From: Terriglobales bacterium
GTDB taxonomy: Bacteria; Acidobacteriota; Terriglobia; Terriglobales; Acidobacteriaceae
Reading direction: 5' to 3'
DNA length: 64,000 bases
NCBI GenBank assembly: GCA_025980765.1
Contig: JAICXB010000010.1
Coordinates: 1-64,000, forward strand
The position numbers were made by a program, and so were the translations under genes. The notes beneath the pieces are model-generated. The model was not told the origin of the DNA. It searched no databases and saw only the letters and a list, made by a program, of their open reading frames with translations. The stretch's first letter is position 1. The number at the start of each line of letters is the position of its first letter. Positions 1 through 7,252 of this stretch are shown in pieces.

Positions 1-1427
1 ACGAAGCTGAGCCACATCCCATAATGGGCAAAGGCGAAATAGACCGCCCAGCCGAAGATGAGCAACGCGGCGACAGCGCTGAAGGTGGCGGTTAGCGGCT
101 TTGTGCGGCTAAACCAATAACCCAATCCCAGCCCGAAGGTCAGGAGAAAGGCAATGTCGATCATCTCCTCGCGATAGCTGCGAGTGATAAATCCTCGTCC
201 CGCTTCCGCGGAGTGAAGGATGTTATCCATCACGTTTGCGTGAATCTCCACTCCCATGTAGTCGGCGTCGTGGAAGGGCGTGGGCCGGATATCGCCGATT
301 CCGATGGCAGTGGCGCCAAATACGACTAGTTTGTTCTTAAATGTTCCGGGCGGAAAATTCCCGTTGATCACGTCTATCATCGGATAGTGCTTGTAGGTCT
401 TGTACGGCCCGGCGAAATTTACTATCACGCTGCCGTCATAATCAGGCCTGAAGGTGTGTGCGCCGAGCTGGATGTGATCGATGCCATCCTGTACCAGGAA
501 GGCGATGGCGTCGTTGTCGCCGATGTTCTCGTACTGACGCACCGCCTCGATGTCGAGCGAGGGATAAAAATCGTCAAAATCGTCGTGGTTATAACGGATC
601 AGCAGTGGAGATCTTCGGTAAGTATTGTCCGAGTCCGGAATTTCGTTGAAAAATCCGAACGACTTAGCCCCGTCTGCCAGAACGCGAAGATTGGCTTCGA
701 CGCCACCCGCATTCAGCTCTCCGTATTCGTTGTAACGCGCCGTCGCCCTTTTCCAGATCTCTGCCGGAGCGCCCTTTGCGCCTTGAGTCAGCCTGATCTG
801 GGGAAAGGGATGCGCTGATAGGACCTCGAAGTAGCGATCCTCGCCCGCTTTGTCGACGGATTTTGCCCGCTCCGGATCGAGAAAAAAGTGGCCCAAAACT
901 ACATTGCCGGCGCTCTGAATGGCGGCGCCGAAAATCTTGTCATTGTCGCTGCTCGCCTCGATGTCCTGGATCTTCTTAAGGGCCGCCGGGCTGGCGCTTC
1001 CTTTTATTTCTTTCTCCACCTTATTTAACGCCTCGACCGCGGAGTTCTTTTCCGGGGTTGGAAAGGCAAAGTCGAAAGCGATAACGCGAGCGCCGTCTTT
1101 CGCCAGCTGATCAATCATCTGCGCGTAGCCGTTGCGGGGAATGGGAAACGCGCCCACCTTCTGGAGGGTGCTCTCTTCCAGTCCGACGATCACGATATTG
1201 GGATCGTGGGGACGGGTGCCGCGAAGATTGAATCTCGCATCCAGGGACCGGGCCTCGACATTTTGAATGAAATGCAGCCCGGCGGCATTGCGGCCACTGA
1301 TTTCCAGATAGGCATAGAGCGACAGGGCGGCTAGCGTGACCACCGTAGCCAGTGCCATATCCATACGCCTGAAGGCGTTGCTTCCGGTAAAGGCCTTCGC
1401 GAGTAGCTGCTGGAACTTCTGTCTCAT
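1..1427 (-). CDS. CHASE2-domain membrane sensor protein (3' end cut by window edge)
   Basis: Reading the minus strand from ATG at 1427 gives an open frame of about 475 codons that runs off the window. Residues about 22-43 form a transmembrane helix. An extracytoplasmic CHASE2-type domain follows, with the typical DPNIVIVGLEE start, an FPIPRNGYAQ segment and a GARVIAFDFAF strand. Near the visible end two or more hydrophobic helices appear (IDIAFLLTFGLGLGYW, then FSAVAALLIFGWAVYFAF), the usual multi-helix block after CHASE2. The output domain, commonly an adenylate/guanylate cyclase, kinase or phosphatase, lies outside the window, so the signalling reaction cannot be named. The gene starts 15 bases after the stop of the upstream barrel protein, so the two are probably cotranscribed. 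Confidence 0.85.
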   Translation of the reverse strand, partial: MRQKFQQLLAKAFTGSNAFRRMDMALATVVTLAALSLYAYLEISGRNAAGLHFIQNVEARSLDARFNLRGTRPHDPNIVIVGLEESTLQKVGAFPIPRNGYAQMIDQLAKDGARVIAFDFAFPTPEKNSAVEALNKVEKEIKGSASPAALKKIQDIEASSDNDKIFGAAIQSAGNVVLGHFFLDPERAKSVDKAGEDRYFEVLSAHPFPQIRLTQGAKGAPAEIWKRATARYNEYGELNAGGVEANLRVLADGAKSFGFFNEIPDSDNTYRRSPLLIRYNHDDFDDFYPSLDIEAVRQYENIGDNDAIAFLVQDGIDHIQLGAHTFRPDYDGSVIVNFAGPYKTYKHYPMIDVINGNFPPGTFKNKLVVFGATAIGIGDIRPTPFHDADYMGVEIHANVMDNILHSAEAGRGFITRSYREEMIDIAFLLTFGLGLGYWFSRTKPLTATFSAVAALLIFGWAVYFAFAHYGMWLSF

Positions 1428-1442
1428 GCCAGAACTGTAGCC

Positions 1443-3311
1443 CTATTGTCCTCTCTTTCCAAAACGATAGACCAGGATCCCAGACCAGATGCGCTCGTCG
1501 TAATTGGGCGATGTGAAATAGAAATTGCTGTTGCGTTCGAAGGCGAAGATGAACTTAGTGTTCTCGTCGTTGCGAATCTTGTAGGTCAGCGACGCTTTAT
1601 AGGAGGGCCGGCTGTATCCCGCCAGCGCGAAAATCGTGGCGGAAGAGTCGCGATAAGCCAGTTCCAGAATCGCGTATTTGGGCGCCTCGATGAAAATTCC
1701 CACCGTATCGAGGCGGTTTGAGTCGTAGAACAGCGCAAAATCGGGAACGGCATTGTTCAAATCGGGGCGATGGCTCTCGCGATTGAGTTCGAAACGCGCA
1801 TTTGGGTTGATATGCCAGCCGCCCAGGTCGAAGACTCCGCGCACTCCGGCGTACACCCGACCATTATTGTTGGTCTGCGTAGCGTCCTTATGATCGACGG
1901 CTTCGTCGCGCTCGTAGCCGATGGTGAATGAAGTAGTGCCCACCGGGATCCCCAATTCGGCATAGGGGATGCGCACAAACTGGTCAATCGATCCGTCAGT
2001 GGCCTGGACATCGCGATGGCGATAGCCCAGCTCCAGAGTGCCGCGCTTATAGAATGACAGATCGTGCAAAACGAAGTGCGCTTCCGGACCCCAGAAGGTG
2101 GTTTCAAACGGCAATTGCTGGCGCAGATCGTTGTTGGAGCGCCGCACGGTGCCGTCCACCAAGAGCCAATCAGTGAGGTCATAGCTGGCGCGAGCGGAGA
2201 AATCCTGCAGATCGGAGATCTGGCGCGCGTTAATCGAGGCAAAATTCGGCTCGTAGCGCACATACGATTCGCGCAAGTTCAACCTCTTATAGCGATAGCT
2301 GGCTTCGAAGCGTCCACCCCAATCACCCTGGGTGCCGAGTAGCGGTTGCGGCGAACGGCTGTCGCATCCCGTGGGACAGCCTTCTGCGCTGCGAATGTCG
2401 AAGTCAGTGAATGCGTAAGCGAACTCATTGTCGAGCCGCAGACGGCCAAATGCGAACTTGCTGTCGATGCTGCCCAGGCGGTTGCGCGCAGGTTCCGGCG
2501 CTGTTCCGGGATCGGCAAAGGGAAGACTATCGACGATATCGCTGCTGGAAGAGAAGTTGAATCCCAGAGTGGAATCTTTGAAGAGCTTGCGTTCGAGGCG
2601 CGCGCCTGCCACAAAGGATTCATATGGCCGCCCGGGAAGCGCGGAAAACGGTTTGTACAGCGAACCCCAACGATCGATGAAGACGCCGGCAACATCGGAA
2701 AGCTTCCAGCGATCGCCGATTTTGAAAGCGGTACTGAGTCCTTTGATGTTCTGATTGAAAGACAATCGCGAGTAATTTACCAGCGCATCGCCGACAATCA
2801 CTTCGTCTCGCGGGCCATAGAGGCGAATGTAGGCCTTCTGCAGGCTGTCATGTTCGGGATCGATGCTGGCATCGTCAGTGGCGCGAAAGCTGGAGAGCAC
2901 TTGCAGGCGCTGCGTCAGCAGAAAACGATGGTCCTCAAAGTAATTTACTTCTGCCAAATTGTTGGCGCCGGGCGTGTGGAACGAGCGCGTGGGATCGCCA
3001 TTGATCTCGGAATAGCCGCTCATCAGTCGCACTTCGCCTACGATCTGGTCGGTTCCGGCGGTGCTGGCGCTGCCAAGATCAAAGGTGGAAGTCTGCTTCT
3101 GGGCTTCGCTCGTGCCATTCTTCGCGGCTGTTCCGGTTGCGGTACCGAGCGGATTTTGCGCAGCCTGGCTCGCATCGCCAGTGGATTGGCCGGAAGCGAC
3201 GGGATTTCCCGCCTGATTCTGTTGCTCAGAGGACGGGGAAGACGGCGAAGTCTGGCTGCTGGCAGTTGCCGCAAGCAGCGCGGAGCAGAAAATCAGCGTA
3301 GCAATTCGCAT
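1443..3311 (-). CDS. Secreted outer-membrane beta-barrel protein, function unknown
   Basis: A 622-residue protein. The frame is open further upstream to 3497, but the ATG at 3311 directly begins a good signal peptide (MRIATLIFCSALLAATASSQ), so I place the start there. Residues about 20-90 are a low-complexity Ser/Gln/Ala/Thr linker. The remainder is made of alternating strands rich in aromatic and charged residues (RLYGPRDEVIVGDALVNYSR, LELGYRHRD, LTYKIRND) and ends near VYRFGKRGQ, as in large outer-membrane barrels. I recognise no enzymatic motif and no TonB plug. It lies just upstream of the CHASE2 sensor gene, which suggests an envelope sensing or export unit, but that is inference. Confidence 0.7.
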   Translation of the reverse strand: MRIATLIFCSALLAATASSQTSPSSPSSEQQNQAGNPVASGQSTGDASQAAQNPLGTATGTAAKNGTSEAQKQTSTFDLGSASTAGTDQIVGEVRLMSGYSEINGDPTRSFHTPGANNLAEVNYFEDHRFLLTQRLQVLSSFRATDDASIDPEHDSLQKAYIRLYGPRDEVIVGDALVNYSRLSFNQNIKGLSTAFKIGDRWKLSDVAGVFIDRWGSLYKPFSALPGRPYESFVAGARLERKLFKDSTLGFNFSSSSDIVDSLPFADPGTAPEPARNRLGSIDSKFAFGRLRLDNEFAYAFTDFDIRSAEGCPTGCDSRSPQPLLGTQGDWGGRFEASYRYKRLNLRESYVRYEPNFASINARQISDLQDFSARASYDLTDWLLVDGTVRRSNNDLRQQLPFETTFWGPEAHFVLHDLSFYKRGTLELGYRHRDVQATDGSIDQFVRIPYAELGIPVGTTSFTIGYERDEAVDHKDATQTNNNGRVYAGVRGVFDLGGWHINPNARFELNRESHRPDLNNAVPDFALFYDSNRLDTVGIFIEAPKYAILELAYRDSSATIFALAGYSRPSYKASLTYKIRNDENTKFIFAFERNSNFYFTSPNYDERIWSGILVYRFGKRGQ

Positions 3312-3317
3312 GAAATG

Positions 3318-3386
3318 GCTTCCAGCCTCCGGCTTCCAGCCAGGCTCGCGATTTGCTGGAAGCCCGTAACCGGTGGCCGGAAGCTT
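3318..3386. repeat. GGAAGCC-type short-unit inverted repeat upstream of the barrel gene
   Basis: The spacer before the barrel gene contains repeated copies of GGCTTCCAGC and its complement GCTGGAAGCC, plus GGCCGGAAGC, so it can fold as a hairpin. A similar run of AAGCCGA/AAGCCGAAAGCC units occurs inside the rnr gene near 36670-36710. A weak promoter-like pair (TTGACT at about 3547 and TACTCT 16 bases downstream, minus strand) lies further upstream. Apart from these I see nothing else between 3312 and 3575. Confidence 0.45.
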
Positions 3387-3575
3387 ATTTTTGCTGCTGA
3401 GATTGGCCGGCCAGACGAGATTAGGCCGCGGGCTGATGGGGGATTCAGCGCAAATTCGTGCACACGAGCCCTGGCTCGCCTGCACTGAACGGTCCATCTA
3501 CTCTGGATTGGCGAGGCCTAGAGTACAACAATTAGTTCCTAAGTCAACTGGGGATTAAGCCTAGAGAACCATCTT

Positions 3576-3652
3576 GATCGGGTGATCGGGCCATCGGGTC
3601 ATCGGGCGAAGTAAAAAATCACCCGATCACCCGATGGCCCGATCACCCGATC
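3576..3652. repeat. Family A hairpin repeat, period-8 units (ATCGGGTG)
   Basis: Arms 3576-3606 and 3622-3652 are 31 bases each and complementary except for one mismatch, around a 15-base loop. Each arm is a tandem of 8-base units of the form ATCGGGTG/ATCGGGCC. The right arm includes the last codons and the TGA of the nitroreductase gene. It probably acts as a transcription terminator or REP-like element. Related copies occur at 6557, 19912, 36176, 38831 and 49714. Confidence 0.85.
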
Positions 3653-4308
3653 TTGAGGTCCAATGATTGCCCGTACCGCTCCCCAAACAGCACTTTCTCC
3701 TGGGGAAAGCGTCCGCCGTAGCGTTTATCGTCACCTTCGCAGAAGCCGATGGCCAGCAGACACACCACAACCATGCGCTCGGGAGCGCCGATTACCTGCT
3801 TTATCTTGTTTTCCTCGAAGCCTTCCATCAGCGCGGTGTCGTATCCCAGCGCTTCTGCCTGCAGCATCATCGTTGTTAGCGCGATCATTACCTGCCGATT
3901 CAGCCACATGGGGAGGTTGGGATGGCCTCCGAGGTAGTCGGAAATCAGCGTTCTGGTATCACCGGATTTCGAGGGATGCACGTATCCATGCTCAGAACCG
4001 ATGCGAATCATCTCCTCGAGATCGCCTGCCCGCCAGCCTTCAGGGTCGCCTAAGGCACAAATAATCACCGACGCCTGCTCCACTTTGGGCTGATTGTGGC
4101 TGGCTGCACGCAGTTTGCGGCGCTGTTCCGCCTCGCGAACCACAACAAACCGCCACGGCTGCAGGTTGTAGCCGCTGGGAGACTCGATTCCAGCCGTCAG
4201 AATCTGCCGCAAATGCGTCTGCTCAACCGGGGTGGAAGCGAATCGAGGCGTGGATCGGCGCTCGGCAACGATGGCGCTGATGGTTTTTTCCGCGTTCTTG
4301 TCGATCAA
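3643..4308 (-). CDS. Nitroreductase family protein
   Basis: A predicted FMN-dependent, cytoplasmic NAD(P)H oxidoreductase of 221 residues, the usual size for the family. Visible landmarks are the N-terminal RRSTPRFASTPV FMN-phosphate-binding segment, SPSGYNLQPWRFVVV (substrate/FMN region), and MMLQAEALGYDTALMEGFEE before a VVVCLLAIG strand. I chose the TTG at 4308 because GGAG lies six bases upstream; the frame stays open to a GTG at 4395 but that extension lacks a ribosome-binding site and family similarity. The final residues (KIG) and the stop codon are encoded by the flanking family A hairpin repeat, so the C-terminus may have been altered by the repeat. The substrate is unknown. Confidence 0.85.
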   Translation of the reverse strand: MIDKNAEKTISAIVAERRSTPRFASTPVEQTHLRQILTAGIESPSGYNLQPWRFVVVREAEQRRKLRAASHNQPKVEQASVIICALGDPEGWRAGDLEEMIRIGSEHGYVHPSKSGDTRTLISDYLGGHPNLPMWLNRQVMIALTTMMLQAEALGYDTALMEGFEENKIKQVIGAPERMVVVCLLAIGFCEGDDKRYGGRFPQEKVLFGERYGQSLDLKIG

Positions 4309-4571
4309 AGGTGTCTCCAGCACCCAATTCCGGTGCTGGCAACATGGTAATTGCTGCCAAATGAAGATGAGCGAGACTCGCCAGTGCGTATTCACGCGCA
4401 GGAGAAGGCCGCATTTTCAGCAGCTTGCATTCCGGCTTTGCTTCCCACCTGCATCGCGGATTGCGCTTTGGCTTTGCCTCCACCTGGTCTGAACAATTTT
4501 TGGGACAGAAAAGGCCCTTGGAATGGAACTGTAGATTTCATATCATTTAACTATTGAGTTGGAGAACACTT

Positions 4572-4862
4572 GTGAAAAGCGAAAAAGAGGGAAGCATCGT
4601 GGTTTCGGCGCTGCAGGCGCGCAACCATTTTGGCGACGTGTTGCGACGGGCGGAACGCCAGTCGCTCGTGATCGAAAAGCGTGGTTCTCCGCGCGCAGTA
4701 TTGCTGAGTATCCGTAACTATTTGCGCCTGGCTGCTCCGGAACCTGAGGTCCTCCGGATCATTGGGGAAGAATCGAAACAAAGGGGAACTGACAAGCTCA
4801 GTTCCCGTCGCATTGAACAGATCATCCGCTCTGAGCGCGCAGCGACACGAAACAAGGGATGA
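4572..4862 (+). CDS. Phd/YefM-type antitoxin
   Basis: A 96-residue protein. GTG at 4572 is preferred because GGAG sits about eight bases upstream; an in-frame TTG at 4554 is upstream of that site. Residues about 8-50 match the Phd/YefM fold: VVSALQARNHFGDVLRRAER, then QSLVIEKRGSPRAVLLSIRNY, which is the DNA-binding and dimerisation part. The basic C-terminal tail would wrap the toxin. The stop overlaps the start of the PIN toxin by four bases (ATGA), so the two are translationally coupled. By analogy with the family, the dimer should neutralise the toxin and repress its own promoter. Confidence 0.85.
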   Translation: MKSEKEGSIVVSALQARNHFGDVLRRAERQSLVIEKRGSPRAVLLSIRNYLRLAAPEPEVLRIIGEESKQRGTDKLSSRRIEQIIRSERAATRNKG

Positions 4863-5281
4863 TTCCCCTGCGTCTGGTGGTTGACACCAATGTGGTAGTG
4901 TCGGCAGCGCTGAAGCCGGAAGGCGTACAACGCTCCATACTCCTGCTGGCGCTGACAAAGCCGGTCCGGCTGTATGTTTCAAACCCGATCCTTTCCGAAT
5001 ATCGGGCCGTCCTTTCCCGTCCGGAGCTGCAGATCCGCAAAGGGCTGCGGGCGCAGCTCCTACAGTTGATCGCAAATCGTGCTCATGTGGTTGCGCCGGT
5101 CCGCAGCCTTCGCGTCAGCAGCGATCCCGGCGACAACATATTTCTCGAATGTGCCGACACCGCGCGAGCCGATTATCTGATCACTGGAAACTCGCGGCAT
5201 TTTCCCCACTTCTGGAAAGCGACAAAGATTGTGACCTCCCGTGAGTTCCTCACGCTGATGACACCTCATTTTTTCCGATAG
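4859..5281 (+). CDS. PIN-family ribonuclease toxin (COG1569/TIGR00305 type)
   Basis: A 140-residue PIN-domain protein. The first catalytic acid lies in RLVVDTNVVVSAAL, the second in NPILSEYRAVL, and the third and fourth in SSDPGDNIFLECADTARADYLITGN. All the expected acidic residues are present, so the toxin appears intact. The family is known or predicted to cleave RNA in a metal-dependent way and to be inhibited by the upstream antitoxin. The four-base overlap and order antitoxin-toxin are standard. The cellular target cannot be read from sequence. No terminator is evident in the 224 bases to the next gene. Confidence 0.87.
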   Translation: MIPLRLVVDTNVVVSAALKPEGVQRSILLLALTKPVRLYVSNPILSEYRAVLSRPELQIRKGLRAQLLQLIANRAHVVAPVRSLRVSSDPGDNIFLECADTARADYLITGNSRHFPHFWKATKIVTSREFLTLMTPHFFR

Positions 5282-5505
5282 GCCAACCATCGAAAACCAT
5301 GTTCATGATGGAACCATGTTTTGCTTCCGTGGATCCACGTTCTAGTTCCGTGGAGCCTGCGCGCCCTCGCCTGGATCTTGAATTTGATTTTGGTTGTTCA
5401 GATCAGGAGAAATATTAAAGATATTTCGGCAAGGCTCCGCCATCGTGTGGCAAAGCCGCCGCATTCCTGCCGGGGAATCGGTCTTAGCTGACGCGCTTTC
5501 CGGGA

Positions 5506-6537
5506 CTACTTCCCGTACACCAGCACCACAAAGCTTCCCGGTACCATTTTGGGACGCTGGCGGGGCTGTCCGGGCGTTTGCTCTGGAGCTTTCTCGAAAT
5601 CGGCGGTCACGGTGATAAGGTCGTGGGTCTTCTCGTCCACTGCCATAGTGCGCGCACCCCGTTTGGTCGGGACGGTCTCGGCCACGCTGAAGCTATCGGG
5701 CGATTCCTCTTTCACTACGGTGATGTTCCCTTCGCCATTCGAGCTGTAGGCCTGGCTGACTCCCTTATCAAACGCGGTTGCGTCCACGCCTTTGCCGATC
5801 TTCTCTGTGGTGATCACCTTGCCGGAATTGCCGTCCACGATGGCCATGGTTTCGTTCTCGCATCCGGCAAAGAGACGCTCGTGATCCGCATCGATGGCCA
5901 GTCCGCTGGGCGACTCGCATGGCGCCAGCGGCCAGGTATTCACCACCTTCAGCGCCTTGGGATCGATCTGCACCAACTCCGACTTGTCCTCTAGATTGAC
6001 GAAGACTTTGCCTTTGCCGTCAGAGACGGCAAACTCGGGCTTGCCGCCGAGGTCGATGGTCGCTGCGACTTTGTTGTCTTTGGCGTCAATGGCAGTGGCG
6101 TTGCCGCTGCGTCCGTTAAAGGCGAAGACTCGCTTGCTGAACGGATCGAAGAGAATGGCGTCAGGATTGGTTCCGGCCTCGACCTTGCCCGTCTGCTTGA
6201 TCGACTTAATGTCGAAGACCACCACTGAGTTGGCGCGGCCATCGCTGATGAAGCCTTTGTTGTTGGCTTTGTCGAGCGCGATGCCATGCACGCCCTGCAG
6301 CCCGGTAATGTCGCCTTCCAGTTTGCCGCTATCGATGTTGATGACCTGCACGTGATTGCCGCGCGAGATGTAGAGACGTCGGGAGGAGGCGTCCATGTTC
6401 AGGTAGTCCCATCCCGTATCGCCGCCGGGCTTGTACTCATGGACCTGGTGATAGGAAGAATTTCCCTGATTGGACTGCGCGAAAGCGCTCATACACAACA
6501 GCGCCAGAAGGGGAAGAAGAAAACGAAGACGAATCAT
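5506..6537 (-). CDS. Secreted YncE-like beta-propeller (YVTN repeat) protein
   Basis: A 343-residue protein with a signal peptide (MIRLRFLLPLLALLCMSAFAQ). ATG at 6537 is chosen because GGAG lies seven bases upstream and the signal peptide begins there. The body consists of propeller blades: SSRRLYISRGNHVQVINIDSG, GFISDGRANSVVVFDIKS, RVFAFNGRSGNATAIDAKDN, and so on, each ending in a variable-ID/GK motif, as in YncE/YVTN proteins. It is expected in the periplasm or outside the cell, possibly as a binding scaffold; no enzymatic residues are evident. A Pro/Gln-rich stretch (EKAPEQTPGQPRQRP) precedes the final strand. It is separated from the upstream VOC gene by a hairpin repeat and so may be its own transcript. 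Confidence 0.85.
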   Translation of the reverse strand: MIRLRFLLPLLALLCMSAFAQSNQGNSSYHQVHEYKPGGDTGWDYLNMDASSRRLYISRGNHVQVINIDSGKLEGDITGLQGVHGIALDKANNKGFISDGRANSVVVFDIKSIKQTGKVEAGTNPDAILFDPFSKRVFAFNGRSGNATAIDAKDNKVAATIDLGGKPEFAVSDGKGKVFVNLEDKSELVQIDPKALKVVNTWPLAPCESPSGLAIDADHERLFAGCENETMAIVDGNSGKVITTEKIGKGVDATAFDKGVSQAYSSNGEGNITVVKEESPDSFSVAETVPTKRGARTMAVDEKTHDLITVTADFEKAPEQTPGQPRQRPKMVPGSFVVLVYGK

Positions 6538-6556
6538 GCAAGACTCCATTCGATTG

Positions 6557-6650
6557 AGTAATTTTGTAATAGGGTAATTTCGTAATTTGGAAGTCAGTCT
6601 GCTAACGATTTTTAAATTACACAATTACCAAATTACCCGATTACGAAATC
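6557..6650. repeat. Family A hairpin repeat, GTAATTTC variant
   Basis: The left arm (about 6558-6590) carries units GTAATTTT, GTAATAGG, GTAATTTC, GTAATTTG; the right arm (about 6614-6650) carries the complementary AAATTACA/CAATTACC/AAATTACCC/GATTACGAAATC. This is the AT-rich variant of the period-8 hairpin family. It begins directly after the TGA of the VOC gene and ends before the YncE-like gene. Confidence 0.8.
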
Positions 6651-7025
6651 TCATTTTGGCTCCCACAGCTCTATGCGGTTGCCTTCCGGATCCATGATCC
6701 AGGCAAAGCGGCCATAGTCGTAGTCTTCGCGCTTGGGATCGATCTCGACGCCTTCGGATTTCAGCGTTGCCAGTACCCCGTCAAGATCGGCAACACGAAA
6801 ATTAATCATGAAGGGCGAGGCGCTGGGATTGAAGTACTTGGTGTCGCTGGGGAAGATGGCCCAGACGGTCATTCCCGGTTCAGAACGATCGTCGGCCCAG
6901 CGAAATGAAACGCCGTCGCCATGCGCTTCCCGCCGGATACCGAGATGCTTTTCATACCACTGGTACAGCTTCTCCGGATCTTTTGCCTTGAAGAAAATTC
7001 CGCCAATTCCGGTGACCCGCTGCAT
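6651..7025 (-). CDS. VOC superfamily (glyoxalase/bleomycin-resistance-like) protein
   Basis: A 124-residue single-domain protein with the paired beta-alpha-beta-beta-beta fold of the vicinal-oxygen-chelate superfamily. The first half contains GIGGIFFKAKDPEKLYQWYE and the second INFRVADLDGVLATLKSEGV, followed by FAWIMDPEGNRIELWEPK, whose Glu is a usual metal ligand. ATG at 7025 has GGAG nine bases upstream. The family covers glyoxalases, dioxygenases and antibiotic-binding proteins; the substrate cannot be decided here. It stands alone between repeats. Confidence 0.85.
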   Translation of the reverse strand: MQRVTGIGGIFFKAKDPEKLYQWYEKHLGIRREAHGDGVSFRWADDRSEPGMTVWAIFPSDTKYFNPSASPFMINFRVADLDGVLATLKSEGVEIDPKREDYDYGRFAWIMDPEGNRIELWEPK

Positions 7026-7099
7026 GGTTTTCTCCGAAACAAAGCATTGTACGCGGGTGGAAAGGCGGAGGTCACGGGGACACGCTCGCAACGAACCTT

Positions 7100-7132
7100 T
7101 TCACCACGGAGACACGGAGAACACGGAGGAGA
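7100..7132. repeat. Family B repeat (CACGGAGA units), single arm
   Basis: Three tandem 8-9-base units CACGGAGA, CACGGAGAA, CACGGAGG follow TTCAC. Here only one arm is obvious; complete two-armed copies are at 33263-33404 and 57162-57245, and a truncated one at 38809. Confidence 0.7.
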
Positions 7133-7252
7133 GATCAATTCTGAATTCAGATTGTCCAATTTTGATCGGTGAATGGACCAGTTTCCAATCAACATTCAAA
7201 ATTCAACAATCACGTTTTTCGACAACCCAACTGTTAAAATAATCACTGCCTC

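Noticed and set aside
2346-3488. A 380-codon plus-strand open frame opposite the barrel protein
   Set aside because: Shadow frame; the minus-strand protein has a signal peptide and barrel-like strands, the plus-strand product has neither.
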